From Loktanella sp. Alg231-35 (GTDB taxonomy: Bacteria; Pseudomonadota; Alphaproteobacteria; Rhodobacterales; Rhodobacteraceae): 64,000 nucleotides of DNA. The position numbers were made by a program, and so were the translations under genes. The notes under the pieces were generated by a model. The model made no database searches. It had not been told where the DNA came from and worked only from the letters and a program-made list of their open reading frames with translations. Of the stretch, positions 33,776 to 42,995 are shown piece after piece; within the stretch, counting starts at the first letter, position 1; each line of letters opens with the position of its first letter. Location of the stretch: assembly GCF_900143545.1 (NCBI RefSeq), contig NZ_FREV01000003.1:248001-312000 (forward strand), in the 5' to 3' direction.

Positions 33776-35733
33776 GCTGCGGCCTTTGCTTTGGCGACAA
33801 CGATTGCATCGCGGATATCCAGCGTGGCCTTGATGTGGCCCTTACGACCGTCTTCATAGGTCACTTCGGTTTCGGTGTAGATCTCGCCCGATCCGTCATA
33901 AAGCGCATCAATCAGGTCATCGAATTTTTCGGCAATCACAGCACGGCGTACCTTGCGGGTGCGGGTCATTTCGCCATCGTCGGCGTCCAGTTCCTTGTGC
34001 AGCACCAAAAAGCGGTGAATCTGGCAGGCGGCCAGCATTTCGTCCTGTGCCACGCTTTCGTTCACCGCATTGATATGGCTCTGCACGGTATCAAGCACCT
34101 GCGGGTGCTGCGACAATTCCTGATAGCTGGAATAAGCAATGTTGTTGCGCTCGGCCCAGTTGCCCACGGCGGTCAGGTCAATGTTGATAAAAGCCATGCA
34201 GCGATCCTGACCTGCGCCAAAGACCACCGCCTCAAGGATATTGGGATAGAATTTCAGCTTGTTTTCGATGTATTTCGGCGCAAACAGGCTGCCATCCGCC
34301 ATTTTCGACACATCCTTGATCCGGTCGATGATCCGCAAATGGCCGGATGTCTCTTCGATAAAGCCTGCGTCGCCTGTCGCCACCCAGCCTTCGGCGTCTT
34401 TGGTCGAAGCCGTGCTTTCAGGGTTGCCGTAGTATTCCACAAAGGTGCCGGGAGAGCGGTAGAACACCTCGCCGCTTTCGGCGATTTTCAACTCCACACC
34501 TGGGGAGGGCACGCCAACCGTATCCGAACGCACCTCACCATCGGGTTGCTGGGTGATAAAGACGGTCGCTTCGGTTTGCCCGTAAAGCTGTTTGAGGTTG
34601 ATCCCAAGACTGCGATAGAAATCAAAGAGTTCCGGCCCAATCGCTTCGCCCGCGGTATAGCCCACGCGCACCCGGCTCATCCCCAGCCTGTTTTTCAGCG
34701 GCCCGTAGACCAGATATTTACCCAGCCCATAAAGCAGTTTGTCGCCAAACCCGACCGTTTCACCATCCAGCAGTTTCGGTCCAACTGTTTTCGCCCGTTC
34801 CATGAAATAGGAAAACATCCAGCGCTTGAAGCGGTTGGCGTCTTCCATACGGATCATGACTTGCGTCAGATGCCCTTCAAAGATCGCAGGGGGCGCAAAG
34901 AAATATGTGGGGCCAATCTCGCGCAGATCAGACGTCATGGTCTCGGCGCTTTCGGGGCAGTTCACACAGAAGGCCGACCAATAGGCCTGACCAATTGAAA
35001 AGATGAAATCACCCACCCAAGCCATCGGCAGATAGGCAAGCGTTTCTTCGCCCGCGCTGAGGTGGTCAAACTCGGACGAGTTCTTGGAGGTCTCGATGAC
35101 ATTACGATTGGACAAAACCACGCCCTTGGGCCGGCCTGTGGTGCCAGAGGTATAAAGCATCACGCAGGTGTCGTCATATCCCAGCACATCCCGACGGGCG
35201 TTCAGTTCCTTCGAGAGGCGCGGTGCGTTGGCCCGTCCGGCGTTCTGAATATCAGCAAAGGACGTGATCTCACTATGGTCGTATTTGCGCATGCCGCGCG
35301 TGTCGTAATAGATGACATGGGCGATGCCATGCACGGTCTGCTGGGCTTCGATGATCTTGTCGACCTGTTCCTGATCGCCCGCAATCGCAAAGCGCGCGCC
35401 GCAGTTTTCCAGCACATAGGTCATCTCTTCGACGACGGCATCCTGATAAAGCGGGACCGGCACAGCGCCAACTGATTGCACCGCAACCATCGACCAATAA
35501 AGGGCAGGGCGGTTGCGGCCAATGATGGCGATGTGATCGCCCGTCTGCACGCCAAGGTCCAATAGGCCAAGTGCCAGCGCTTCTACCTCTTGCGCGGTTT
35601 CGGCCCAAGTCCAGCTTTGCCAGATGCCGAATTCTTTTTCGCGATAGGCCGCTTTGTCGCCATGCAAACGCGCGTTGCGCGCCAGTAATTGCGGCACAGA
35701 GACCAGTTGATCCGGCTGGTTTTGATCCGACAT
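33772..35733 (-). CDS. Long-chain acyl-CoA synthetase-like AMP-binding enzyme
   Basis: A 653-residue adenylate-forming ligase with the AMP-binding motif CVMLYTSGTTGRPKGVVLSN, the adenine motif LKQLYGQTEATVFI, and the hinge region GWVATGDAGFIEETSGHLRI then IDRIKDVSKMADG. It should make an acyl- or aryl-CoA from an acid, ATP and CoA. GGGAGG lies 5 nt before the ATG at 35733. It is the first gene of the operon ending in a second, PaaK-like ligase. The presence of two ligases with one importer is characteristic and suggests vectorial acylation of the imported acid. Confidence 0.9.
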   Translation of the reverse strand: MSDQNQPDQLVSVPQLLARNARLHGDKAAYREKEFGIWQSWTWAETAQEVEALALGLLDLGVQTGDHIAIIGRNRPALYWSMVAVQSVGAVPVPLYQDAVVEEMTYVLENCGARFAIAGDQEQVDKIIEAQQTVHGIAHVIYYDTRGMRKYDHSEITSFADIQNAGRANAPRLSKELNARRDVLGYDDTCVMLYTSGTTGRPKGVVLSNRNVIETSKNSSEFDHLSAGEETLAYLPMAWVGDFIFSIGQAYWSAFCVNCPESAETMTSDLREIGPTYFFAPPAIFEGHLTQVMIRMEDANRFKRWMFSYFMERAKTVGPKLLDGETVGFGDKLLYGLGKYLVYGPLKNRLGMSRVRVGYTAGEAIGPELFDFYRSLGINLKQLYGQTEATVFITQQPDGEVRSDTVGVPSPGVELKIAESGEVFYRSPGTFVEYYGNPESTASTKDAEGWVATGDAGFIEETSGHLRIIDRIKDVSKMADGSLFAPKYIENKLKFYPNILEAVVFGAGQDRCMAFINIDLTAVGNWAERNNIAYSSYQELSQHPQVLDTVQSHINAVNESVAQDEMLAACQIHRFLVLHKELDADDGEMTRTRKVRRAVIAEKFDDLIDALYDGSGEIYTETEVTYEDGRKGHIKATLDIRDAIVVAKAKAAA

Positions 35734-35897
35734 GCATCCTCCCAAACGCAAATCCGAATGACCTTTGATGTTCCCCCCAAAGGTCGCTTGCAGCATGTGT
35801 GGCAGACAAGTTTTTCAGAAGTTTATCCGAAATGTTGCGAAATCTTGCAAGCGTCGCGTGCTCTTGTGACGCGCCACTTTGCTGATACAGATGGGCC

Positions 35898-37826
35898 ATG
35901 ACCCGCATGTCCGCGACCCATGAAAGCCTGACACAGGCCGGCTTGAACCTGATCAAACAGGCGATTTCGATCTATGATCAAGACCTGCGGCTGGTGCTGG
36001 CCAATCTGCAATTCCAACGCATGTTTGATCTGCCCAATGCATTGGTGGAACCCGGCGGTTCGTTTGAGCAAACCCTGCGTGTTCTGGCAGAACGTGGCGA
36101 TTATGGCGAGTTGGACGATGTCGACAGCTTTTTGGCCGAACGTGTGGCACAGGCCAAAGCGTTTGAGCCACATTATTTTGAACGCACCCGCGCCAATGGC
36201 ACGACCATTTCCGTCGAGGGCAGCCCCTTACAGGATGGCGGCTGGGTCGCGGTCTATTCTGACATCACAGAGTTAAAGACGCAGGAGGCGCTGTTGCGGT
36301 CCCGCTCTGCGGACCTGTCAGAAGAACTGATTTCGCGATCCGAGGAACTGGCCCGCGCCAACCGCACATTGACGGCGACGGTCACAGCACTGGAAGAGGC
36401 CAAGCATCAATTGCTGGCGTCACAGGCGCGGCTGAACCTCACCAATTCCATGATCCCCGCCCATATCGCACGGGTCAACCGCGAAGGCATCTATACCTAC
36501 ACAAATCACAAGCTGAATTCGATTGTACCAGGACGGTCCAACGATATCGTGGGCATGCATATGTCCCAGGCACTGGGGGCCGAGGTCTATGACAGGATCA
36601 AGGATGGATTTGCTGCGACATTGCGAGGCGAGGCCCCGGTTGTTGAATTCGAACACAAAGAGGCCGGGCGGCATAACCGCGTCGCCTTTACCCCCGATAT
36701 CAACGACGCAGGCGAGGTCGTAGGGGCCTATCTTCTGTCGGCCAATGTGACCGAACAGGTGCGCGCGCGGCAGGCCCTTGCCCACACAAGACGCCGAGAG
36801 CTGGCAGCACAATTGACCAGCGGGCTGGCCCATGATTTCGGCAATTTACTGACGATCATTCTGGGCGAACAGGACCGGCTTGCCCGGTTAGAGGGCATGC
36901 CCAAAGAGGCGTTGCAATATATTGAGACAATCAAATCCGCAGCCCGCCGCGGAGGGGATTTGATCGGCGGATTAGGAGAGCTGGACGCGCAGCGGTCGAT
37001 CAACATTCGACTGACGGAATTTGTGGGCTTTCTTAAGCAGACAACGCTTTTGGCCAAAGCGGCGACGCCTGAACGGATTGCGCTGACCGTGACAAACAAG
37101 GTCGATGCTTCGCATCTGATGATCGATGCAGGGTTTGCGCAGGATGCCCTGCTGAACCTTGTGCTAAACGCGATCGACGCAATCGCGGGCGAGGGCACGG
37201 TAACTGTGACCGTATCTGTGGATGCGGCGGGTTTTCTGACGTTCTGCGTCGAAGACACTGGATCAGGGTTCTCGCAAGACGCGCTGTCCAATGCCTTGGC
37301 GCCATTCTTTACGTCCAAATCAGACCGGGCCGGGCGTGGGCTGGGGCTATCGACAACCTTTGATTTTGCGCGCTCAAGCGGTGGCACGGTGCGACTGGCC
37401 AACCGCCCCGAAGGTGGGGCCAAAGTTTGCATTCTCATTCCATACCAACCGGCAAAACCCGTCGTGCCCGGCGTGGTCCTTTTGGTCGAAGACAACGTGG
37501 ATATCCGGCAAACCGTCCGGGACTATCTGCAACGCATGGGCCATGCCGTGATTGAGACCGACAATGTGAATGAAGCCCGCAAACTGGCGTTGGTAGGAGA
37601 GGTGACATTTGTTGTGACAGACTTGATGCTGAAGGACGGCGGCACAGGGTTTGAACTGGCCGAACATCTGCATGACCGCAGGCCCGATTTGCCAGTGTTG
37701 ATCATCACCGGGCTGCCCTCAAATGATCCGCAGTACAAGGTGGCGGCGCGCCGCTATCCGGTCTTGCATAAACCGTTTGAATTTGATGCCTTGGCCACGA
37801 AAATGAATGAGGCGACACACAGATGA
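35898..37826 (+). CDS. PAS hybrid histidine kinase with C-terminal receiver
   Basis: A 642-residue protein lacking obvious membrane helices, so probably cytoplasmic. It has a PAS domain at about 10-125 (AISIYDQDLRLVLANLQFQR), a coiled coil at 130-180 and a second PAS at about 180-295. The HisKA region carries the phospho-histidine (LTSGLAHDFGNLLTIILGEQ), followed by HATPase (NLVLNAIDAIAGEGTV, GRGLGLSTTFDFARSSGG) and a receiver domain at about 525-640 (phospho-Asp in VVTDLMLKDGG). It overlaps the following response regulator by 4 bp. It lies divergent from the acyl-CoA synthetase/Liv operon and is its likely regulator. Confidence 0.88.
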   Translation: MTRMSATHESLTQAGLNLIKQAISIYDQDLRLVLANLQFQRMFDLPNALVEPGGSFEQTLRVLAERGDYGELDDVDSFLAERVAQAKAFEPHYFERTRANGTTISVEGSPLQDGGWVAVYSDITELKTQEALLRSRSADLSEELISRSEELARANRTLTATVTALEEAKHQLLASQARLNLTNSMIPAHIARVNREGIYTYTNHKLNSIVPGRSNDIVGMHMSQALGAEVYDRIKDGFAATLRGEAPVVEFEHKEAGRHNRVAFTPDINDAGEVVGAYLLSANVTEQVRARQALAHTRRRELAAQLTSGLAHDFGNLLTIILGEQDRLARLEGMPKEALQYIETIKSAARRGGDLIGGLGELDAQRSINIRLTEFVGFLKQTTLLAKAATPERIALTVTNKVDASHLMIDAGFAQDALLNLVLNAIDAIAGEGTVTVTVSVDAAGFLTFCVEDTGSGFSQDALSNALAPFFTSKSDRAGRGLGLSTTFDFARSSGGTVRLANRPEGGAKVCILIPYQPAKPVVPGVVLLVEDNVDIRQTVRDYLQRMGHAVIETDNVNEARKLALVGEVTFVVTDLMLKDGGTGFELAEHLHDRRPDLPVLIITGLPSNDPQYKVAARRYPVLHKPFEFDALATKMNEATHR

Positions 37827-38533
37827 AACCCGCCCCGCTGATCACGGTTCTAGACGATACGCCGGAAATCCGCAGCATCCTGTCGGACGCCCTCGAACAG
37901 GCGGGGTTCCGGGTGCGGTCGTTCGGGCGGGCGGCAGAGTTTGAGCAGGCCTGCAAGACCATTTCGCCCGACGCTTGCATCATTGATTTGGGGTTGCCAG
38001 ACAGCGACGGGTTGGCGCTGGTGCATCGCTTTGCCAGCCAATCAGACGCGCCGATCCTGATTATTTCGGGCCGGTCACGCACGCAGGACAAGATTGTTGG
38101 GTTGGAACTGGGTGCGGATGACTACATCATCAAGCCGTTTGAGGTTGAAGAGGTCATTGCGCGCCTGCGTGTCATCTTGCGTCGCGCCAACCCCGAGACC
38201 CCAAAGACCGAAGTAAAGACCGTGCGCTTTGGCAGCTGGACCGCTGACCTTGATCTGTTGCAACTGACGAAAGACACAGGCGAAAGCCAGAACCTGACCT
38301 TCGCGGAAAACGAGATCCTGAAGATGTTTCTGGCATCGCCCAACCGGCTGATCCGGCGCGAACAGATCCTGGATTATCTGGGCAGCCGCGCCGACGACGC
38401 CTTTGATCGTTCTATCGATGTCAAAGTTTCGCGGTTGCGCACCAAACTGGGTGATGACGCCCAAAACCCGCAGATCATCAAGACGGTCTATGGGGCGGGG
38501 TATATCTTTATCGCAGAGATGCTGGACGGGTAA
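37823..38533 (+). CDS. OmpR-family response regulator partner of the hybrid kinase
   Basis: A 236-residue regulator: receiver (LDDTPEIRSIL, phospho-Asp in ACIIDLGLPDSDG, Lys in IKPFEVEEVIARLR) and a winged-helix C terminus (FAENEILKMFLASPNRLIRR, SIDVKVSRLRTKLGD, IKTVYGAGYIF). The ATG overlaps the hybrid kinase stop (ATGA). It probably executes the response to the PAS-domain signal, including control of the divergent transport/ligase operon. Confidence 0.92.
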   Translation: MKPAPLITVLDDTPEIRSILSDALEQAGFRVRSFGRAAEFEQACKTISPDACIIDLGLPDSDGLALVHRFASQSDAPILIISGRSRTQDKIVGLELGADDYIIKPFEVEEVIARLRVILRRANPETPKTEVKTVRFGSWTADLDLLQLTKDTGESQNLTFAENEILKMFLASPNRLIRREQILDYLGSRADDAFDRSIDVKVSRLRTKLGDDAQNPQIIKTVYGAGYIFIAEMLDG

Positions 38534-38666
38534 CTGCACGGGCCGCGCGCTCTCTGCTAAATTGCGCCTGAAACCGCCATCGTTTGCTCTAGACCGACCC
38601 ATTTCCTGTGCAGTATGTGTGCGGCATGGGGCGAATACTGGATCGCTGCCGATAGGAGATTTGATC

Positions 38667-39662
38667 ATGCCCAACAACGCGACCACCGCGGCAGCGCGCC
38701 TCTCGGTCGCCCCCATGATGGATTGGACCGATCGCCATTGCCGGTATCTGCATCGGCTGATGTCGCGGCATGCGTTGCTTTACACCGAGATGGTCACAGC
38801 GCCGGCGATCATTCACGGGGATCGGGATCGGTTGCTGGGGTTTGATGCCGCTGAGCAACCCGTTGCACTGCAGGTTGGTGGCTCTGATCCTGACCAACTG
38901 GCCGAGGCTGCGCGGATTGCGCAAGGGTATGGCTATGTTGAGATTAACCTCAACTGTGGATGTCCGTCGGACCGCGTGCAATCGGGCAGTTTTGGTGCGG
39001 TGCTGATGGAGGCGCCCAAATTGGTCGCCGACTGTGTGGCTGCAATGCGTGCGGCGGTTGATGTGCCCGTTACTGTGAAATGCCGCATTGGTGTGGACGA
39101 TCAGGACCCGGCGACTGTGCTCCCGGATTTTCTGGCGCGCGTTTCTGCGGCCGGGGTGGACCGGTTTTCAGTGCATGCGCGCAAAGCGTGGTTGCAAGGG
39201 CTGAGCCCGAAAGAGAACCGCGATGTCCCACCACTGGATTACGATTTAGCGTTGCAAATGAAAGGCTTGTTTCCGCATCTTCATCTGTCGATCAATGGCG
39301 GGATCGAGACACTGGATCAGGCGGAGGGATTTCTGGCCAAAGGCATGGACGGTGTCATGATCGGGCGCGCGGCCTATCATACACCAAGCGCTGTGCTGCT
39401 GGATGCCGACGCGCGGATCTTTGGTGATCCGCTGCGGCGCAGTGCCGAAGAGGTTGTGCATCTGATGCTGCCTTACATTGCAGATCATATCGCCAGCGGT
39501 GGCCGTCTGGGCCAGATTACCCGCCATATGCTGGGTCTGTTTCAGGGTCGTCCCGGCGCGCGCGGGTGGCGGCGGCATCTGTCAGAAAACGCGCATGCGG
39601 ATGGTGCCGGACCGGATGTCGTGCTTGCCGCGCTGGAGCATGTCACGCGATTGGCCGCTTAA
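38667..39662 (+). CDS. dusA: tRNA-dihydrouridine(20/20a) synthase
   Basis: A 331-residue flavoenzyme that reduces uridine 20/20a of tRNA to dihydrouridine with FMN and NADPH. Motifs: SVAPMMDWTDRHCRYLHRL at the N terminus, EINLNCGCPSDRVQSGSF with the catalytic Cys99, VTVKCRIGVDD, HARKAWLQGLSPKENR (the RNA-binding motif specific to DusA), and LSINGGIETLDQA. AGGAG precedes the ATG at 38667; the in-frame upstream extension is spurious. Its end overlaps the next gene if that starts at 39640. Confidence 0.94.
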   Translation: MPNNATTAAARLSVAPMMDWTDRHCRYLHRLMSRHALLYTEMVTAPAIIHGDRDRLLGFDAAEQPVALQVGGSDPDQLAEAARIAQGYGYVEINLNCGCPSDRVQSGSFGAVLMEAPKLVADCVAAMRAAVDVPVTVKCRIGVDDQDPATVLPDFLARVSAAGVDRFSVHARKAWLQGLSPKENRDVPPLDYDLALQMKGLFPHLHLSINGGIETLDQAEGFLAKGMDGVMIGRAAYHTPSAVLLDADARIFGDPLRRSAEEVVHLMLPYIADHIASGGRLGQITRHMLGLFQGRPGARGWRRHLSENAHADGAGPDVVLAALEHVTRLAA

Positions 39663-40407
39663 GGTGCGCCTTCAACATAGGTTGGATCAGGACGGTTATG
39701 TCGTCTTTCCCCATGCCCCAGAGGTGGCGGCTTGGGCAGAGGCCGCGCGGATTGCGGGCCTGACGGTTCTTCAAAGGGGTGGCGATTTTCGTCATGGGCG
39801 CACGTGGTTCGTGGGCGTTGATGCTTTGCCGAATGCGCCGGACGGCAGCATTGGTGGTGTGCCACTTGCCGGGCCGTTCATGGCGCATGTGACCGCACCT
39901 GCGCAGTGGCATCATGCGCAGCTTTCGGTGGTGTTTTCGGGGTATCCGCAGCAGGACGAGGGCGAAAGCGATGCCGCGCACCGCTATCGCCGCCTGCGTG
40001 ACGCCGCCCATGTGGATGGGTTGTTGCCCGAAGGGCCCGACAAACGGCGACATCTGCGCGAACCGCATGGGTTTATCCTTGGGCTGCCCTTGGATGACGT
40101 TGCGGCCAGCCCTTTGGTGGTCTGGCCGGGTAGCCATCTGGTGATGCAAAAGGCCTTTGCAGAGGTCTTTGCCGGGGTGCAGCCCACAGATTGTGGCGAT
40201 CTGGATATCACCGAGGCCTATCAGGTGGCTCGTCGCGCGGTCTTTGAAATGTGCCCAAGGGTGGAGGTCGCAGCCAAGCCCGGTCAAACGATCCTGCTGG
40301 ATCGGCATCTAGTACATGGCGTGGCGCCTTGGGCCGAAGGTGCCGCTGGAGACATGCGTATGATCGCCTATTTCCGCCCACAGGTGGATATGGCGCAGTG
40401 GCTCTAA
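39640..40407 (+). CDS. Phytanoyl-CoA dioxygenase-like protein
   Basis: A 255-residue protein from the ATG at 39640, which overlaps the dusA stop by 23 bp; a GTG at 39664, immediately after the dusA stop, is an alternative start. DQDGYVVFPHAPEVAAWAEA at the N terminus, SPLVVWPGSHLVMQKAF in the middle, and LLDRHLVHGVAPWAEG near the end are typical of the phytanoyl-CoA hydroxylase superfamily (2OG, Fe(II)). The distal His (LVHGVAPW) is clear; the first His-x-Asp site is less certain. Substrate unknown. Confidence 0.72.
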   Translation: MSRDWPLKVRLQHRLDQDGYVVFPHAPEVAAWAEAARIAGLTVLQRGGDFRHGRTWFVGVDALPNAPDGSIGGVPLAGPFMAHVTAPAQWHHAQLSVVFSGYPQQDEGESDAAHRYRRLRDAAHVDGLLPEGPDKRRHLREPHGFILGLPLDDVAASPLVVWPGSHLVMQKAFAEVFAGVQPTDCGDLDITEAYQVARRAVFEMCPRVEVAAKPGQTILLDRHLVHGVAPWAEGAAGDMRMIAYFRPQVDMAQWL

Positions 40408-41063
40408 CCCTTTAGGCGGTTGAAATCGCGCAGGGATTTCCCCGGCTCATCGACAAAAAGGCTGGGCAGGATGCGCAGGCTTTCAATCTGATCAACCCGG
40501 ATTTCATCAAAAGCAATGCGCGCCTCGCACCAGACAACGCAAGTCCAGAGCCGCCCCCAATAGTCGAGTTGTAGCGGGCGCACGGTGCGCGTTGCATTTT
40601 GCATAACCAGTTCCAGCTTTTGACGGGTGCGTACGGCTTGGCGAAGGCTGGGCAGATGCTGGAACCCCCGTGCGGCATCCGCAAAAGGGTAGATCGCAAA
40701 GCCGCCGCCGCTGGGCGCGCGGCTGCGGTCTTCGGGCATGACCGCGTCGATCTTGGTAGAAAGCGCACGAGCGGCGGAGGACAGCTCGGCATCGTCGCTG
40801 TGGCTGACGGCGCTCAGGCCGATATGCAGCGCCTCCATCTCGGTCATGGTCAGGTTCAGCGGGGGTAGGGTGATCGCCGCGGTGACGCGGTAGCCGATGC
40901 CGCGTTCGCCCTCAATGGGCACGCCAGAGGCGGCGAGCGTTTCCATATCGCGATAGATGGTGCGCAAGGATACCTGCGTGGCCTCGGCCAGATCATGGGC
41001 TCGGTGCAGGGTGCCATCCCGCAGGATCTGGACCAGTTGCATCAGACGGTCGGCGCGGCGCAT
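40404..41063 (-). CDS. WYL-domain helix-turn-helix regulator (YafY-like)
   Basis: A 219-residue regulator with an HTH_11-type DNA-binding domain (LMQLVQILRDGTLHRAHDLA then EATQVSLRTIYRDMETLAAS) and a ligand-sensing C-terminal half. In that half GRLWTCVVWCEAR and the IDQIESLRILPSLF segment mark a WYL-type domain. WYL proteins sense nucleic acids or small ligands and regulate stress genes. It is convergent with the oxygenase gene (4-bp overlap) and divergent from tatA across a 207-bp gap containing both promoters. The target is unknown. Confidence 0.85.
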   Translation of the reverse strand: MRRADRLMQLVQILRDGTLHRAHDLAEATQVSLRTIYRDMETLAASGVPIEGERGIGYRVTAAITLPPLNLTMTEMEALHIGLSAVSHSDDAELSSAARALSTKIDAVMPEDRSRAPSGGGFAIYPFADAARGFQHLPSLRQAVRTRQKLELVMQNATRTVRPLQLDYWGRLWTCVVWCEARIAFDEIRVDQIESLRILPSLFVDEPGKSLRDFNRLKG

Positions 41064-41270
41064 GTGATTCCCCCCTTGAGATGGTCAGTTTTGTCAATTT
41101 TCTGACAACTGACAAGTTTTTGTCACAAGAATGGGAAAACCCTTGTGAAAAAGGGGCTTAACGAGAGGTATTTGATGCTTTTGTCCTTTCCTTGGCGCGG
41201 TGCGGCACCTATTTGTCTGCATAGGAATGAAAACCGAATGCAGGCGGATGGCCTGCGCAAGGAGAGAAAG

Positions 41271-41483
41271 ATGCTCAACAATATTGGTCTTCCCGGCCTG
41301 CTTTTGATCGCTGTCGTCGTGCTGGTGCTGTTTGGCCGCGGCAAAATTTCTAGCCTGATGGGCGAAGTCGGCAAAGGCATCACCGCGTTCAAGAAGGGCG
41401 TTGATGATGGCAAGCAAGAGATCGAAGACAGCATGGCCGAGGCGAAAGACGTCACGCCAGAAGAAGAAAAAGACAAAGTTTAA
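41271..41483 (+). CDS. tatA: Sec-independent protein translocase TatA
   Basis: A 70-residue TatA: an N-terminal helix [20 protein letters not shown], the FGRGK hinge, and an amphipathic helix ([18 protein letters not shown]) with an acidic C-terminal tail. AAGGAGAG is 7 nt before the ATG. TatA forms the variable-size pore for folded Tat substrates, such as the DUF1501 protein of this window. It is the first gene of a compact tatABC operon. Confidence 0.95.
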   Translation: MLNNIGLPGLLLIAVVVLVLFGRGKISSLMGEVGKGITAFKKGVDDGKQEIEDSMAEAKDVTPEEEKDKV

Positions 41484-41514
41484 CGCGATTGCCTGACAAG
41501 AAGGATTACGCCTG

Positions 41515-42030
41515 ATGTTTGGCCTTGGTTGGAGCGAAATGCTTGTCGTCGGTGTCGTGGCACTGATTGTGATCGGCCCAAAGGACCTGCCCGGATTGTT
41601 CCGGCAGTTGGGGCAATTCACGGGCAAGGCGCGGATGATGGCGCGAGAATTTTCGCGCGCGATGGAGCAGGCCGCTGATGAAAGCGGGGTCAAGGATGTG
41701 TCCAAAACCCTGCGCGCGGCCAGTAATCCGGCCAAATTCGGCACCGACAAGATCAAGGAAGCGACGGGCATGACCAAAGGCCCTGAAACCCAAGCCTTGT
41801 CAGAGGAACGCCAAGCGGCCAAGGAAAAGATGAGCAAAGCCATGGCCGATGCCGCGATAGAGCGTAAAGCCCGCGAGGCCGAGGATGCCGCCTTTGAGGC
41901 TGCTGCCGCCAAGTCTGCCAAACCAGCCGCGAAGGCCAAACCAGCCGCGAAGGCCAAACCAGCGGCGAAGCCCAAACCAAAGACCAAGGCCAAGCCAGCG
42001 GCGAAAGCCAAACCAGAGGCGAAGGCATGA
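41515..42030 (+). CDS. tatB: Sec-independent protein translocase TatB
   Basis: A 171-residue TatB: FGLGWSEMLVVGVVALIVIG, the PKDLPGLFRQLGQ hinge and a long amphipathic helix. The C terminus is an Ala/Lys/Pro repeat tail (AKPAAKAKPAAKAK continuing to the stop), encoded by near-identical short DNA repeats that probably expand and shrink. TatB receives Tat signal peptides together with TatC. It overlaps tatC by 4 bp (ATGA). Confidence 0.93.
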   Translation: MFGLGWSEMLVVGVVALIVIGPKDLPGLFRQLGQFTGKARMMAREFSRAMEQAADESGVKDVSKTLRAASNPAKFGTDKIKEATGMTKGPETQALSEERQAAKEKMSKAMADAAIERKAREAEDAAFEAAAAKSAKPAAKAKPAAKAKPAAKPKPKTKAKPAAKAKPEAKA

Positions 42031-42995
42031 GTGCGCAAGACGAGATCGAAGACAGCGCCGCCCCATTGCTGGAGCATCTGAGCGAGCTGCGCTCGCGCCT
42101 GATCTATTCGGTCATGGCGTTCTTGGTTGGCATGATCATCTGCTTCTCTTTTGGCGGCATGTTGCTGGATTTTCTGCTGATGCCGATTGAGCGCACGATG
42201 CGGAACTTGGGCAATCCAAACCCGGTGATGCAATACACGGCACCGCAAGAGTATTTCTTTACCCTGATCCGCATTTCCGTGGTGGGTGGTCTGACGATCT
42301 CTTTCCCGGTGATCGCCTATCAGATGTGGCGCTTTGTGGCGCCCGGCCTCTACCGCAATGAAAAGAACGCCTTCTTGCCGTTCATCATTGCTTCACCCGT
42401 CTTGTTCCTGATCGGTGCGGCCTTTGCCCACTACGTTGTTGTCCCGCTGGCGATGGCGTTTTTCCTAGGCTTCGCTGATTTGCCGTCTTTCGTTTCTGCG
42501 ATCATGGCGGATGCTTTGCCACCGCCGGAAGGATCAGCGCTGTTGCCGGGGGCCGCAGGTGGCACCGCCTTGCCGGATACTGGCGTAGATATCGTCTTTA
42601 ACGGCAAGGTAAATGAAACGCTGGATATCACGCTCAAGATGATTGTGGCATTTGGTGTATGTTTCCAACTGCCTGTGCTGCTGACCTTGATGGGCTCTGC
42701 TGGTTTGGCCAGTTCGCGCGGCCTGCGCGGCACGCGGAAATATGCGGTGGTTGGCATTCTGATCGTTGCGGCATTGGTGACACCGCCTGATGTGACCACA
42801 CAGGTCATTCTGTTTGTCGTGGTCTATGGCCTTTACGAAGTTTCCATTCATCTGGTGGCTGCTGTCGAACGCAAGAAAGATCGTGCGGCCCGTGCGGAAG
42901 GGATCATTGGCGAAGGCGAAAGCCTGTTTGATTTCCCTCAGGACGACGATGATCCCGAAGAGCCAGAGACCACCGAAGAGGACCCCAAGGCGTGA
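42027..42995 (+). CDS. tatC: Sec-independent protein translocase TatC
   Basis: A 322-residue, six-helix TatC. The N terminus PLLEHLSELRSRLIYSVMAF, the PQEYFFTLIRISVVGGLTIS segment, the YQMWRFVAPGLYRNEK motif, and ITLKMIVAFGVCFQLPVLLT are all typical. It is longer than the common about 250: a roughly 30-residue Gly/Pro/Ala insertion sits in the periplasmic loop before helix 4 (ALPPPEGSALLPGAAGG), and there is an acidic C-terminal tail (PQDDDDPEEPETTEEDPKA). It overlaps the next gene by 4 bp at a GTGA junction. Confidence 0.94.
   Translation: MSAQDEIEDSAAPLLEHLSELRSRLIYSVMAFLVGMIICFSFGGMLLDFLLMPIERTMRNLGNPNPVMQYTAPQEYFFTLIRISVVGGLTISFPVIAYQMWRFVAPGLYRNEKNAFLPFIIASPVLFLIGAAFAHYVVVPLAMAFFLGFADLPSFVSAIMADALPPPEGSALLPGAAGGTALPDTGVDIVFNGKVNETLDITLKMIVAFGVCFQLPVLLTLMGSAGLASSRGLRGTRKYAVVGILIVAALVTPPDVTTQVILFVVVYGLYEVSIHLVAAVERKKDRAARAEGIIGEGESLFDFPQDDDDPEEPETTEEDPKA

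Noticed and set aside
41094..42248. A 384-residue minus-strand frame across tatA/tatB with Gly/Ala/Leu repeats
   Set aside because: It is produced by the complementary strand of the TatB Ala-Lys-Pro repeats and overlaps two clear tat genes.
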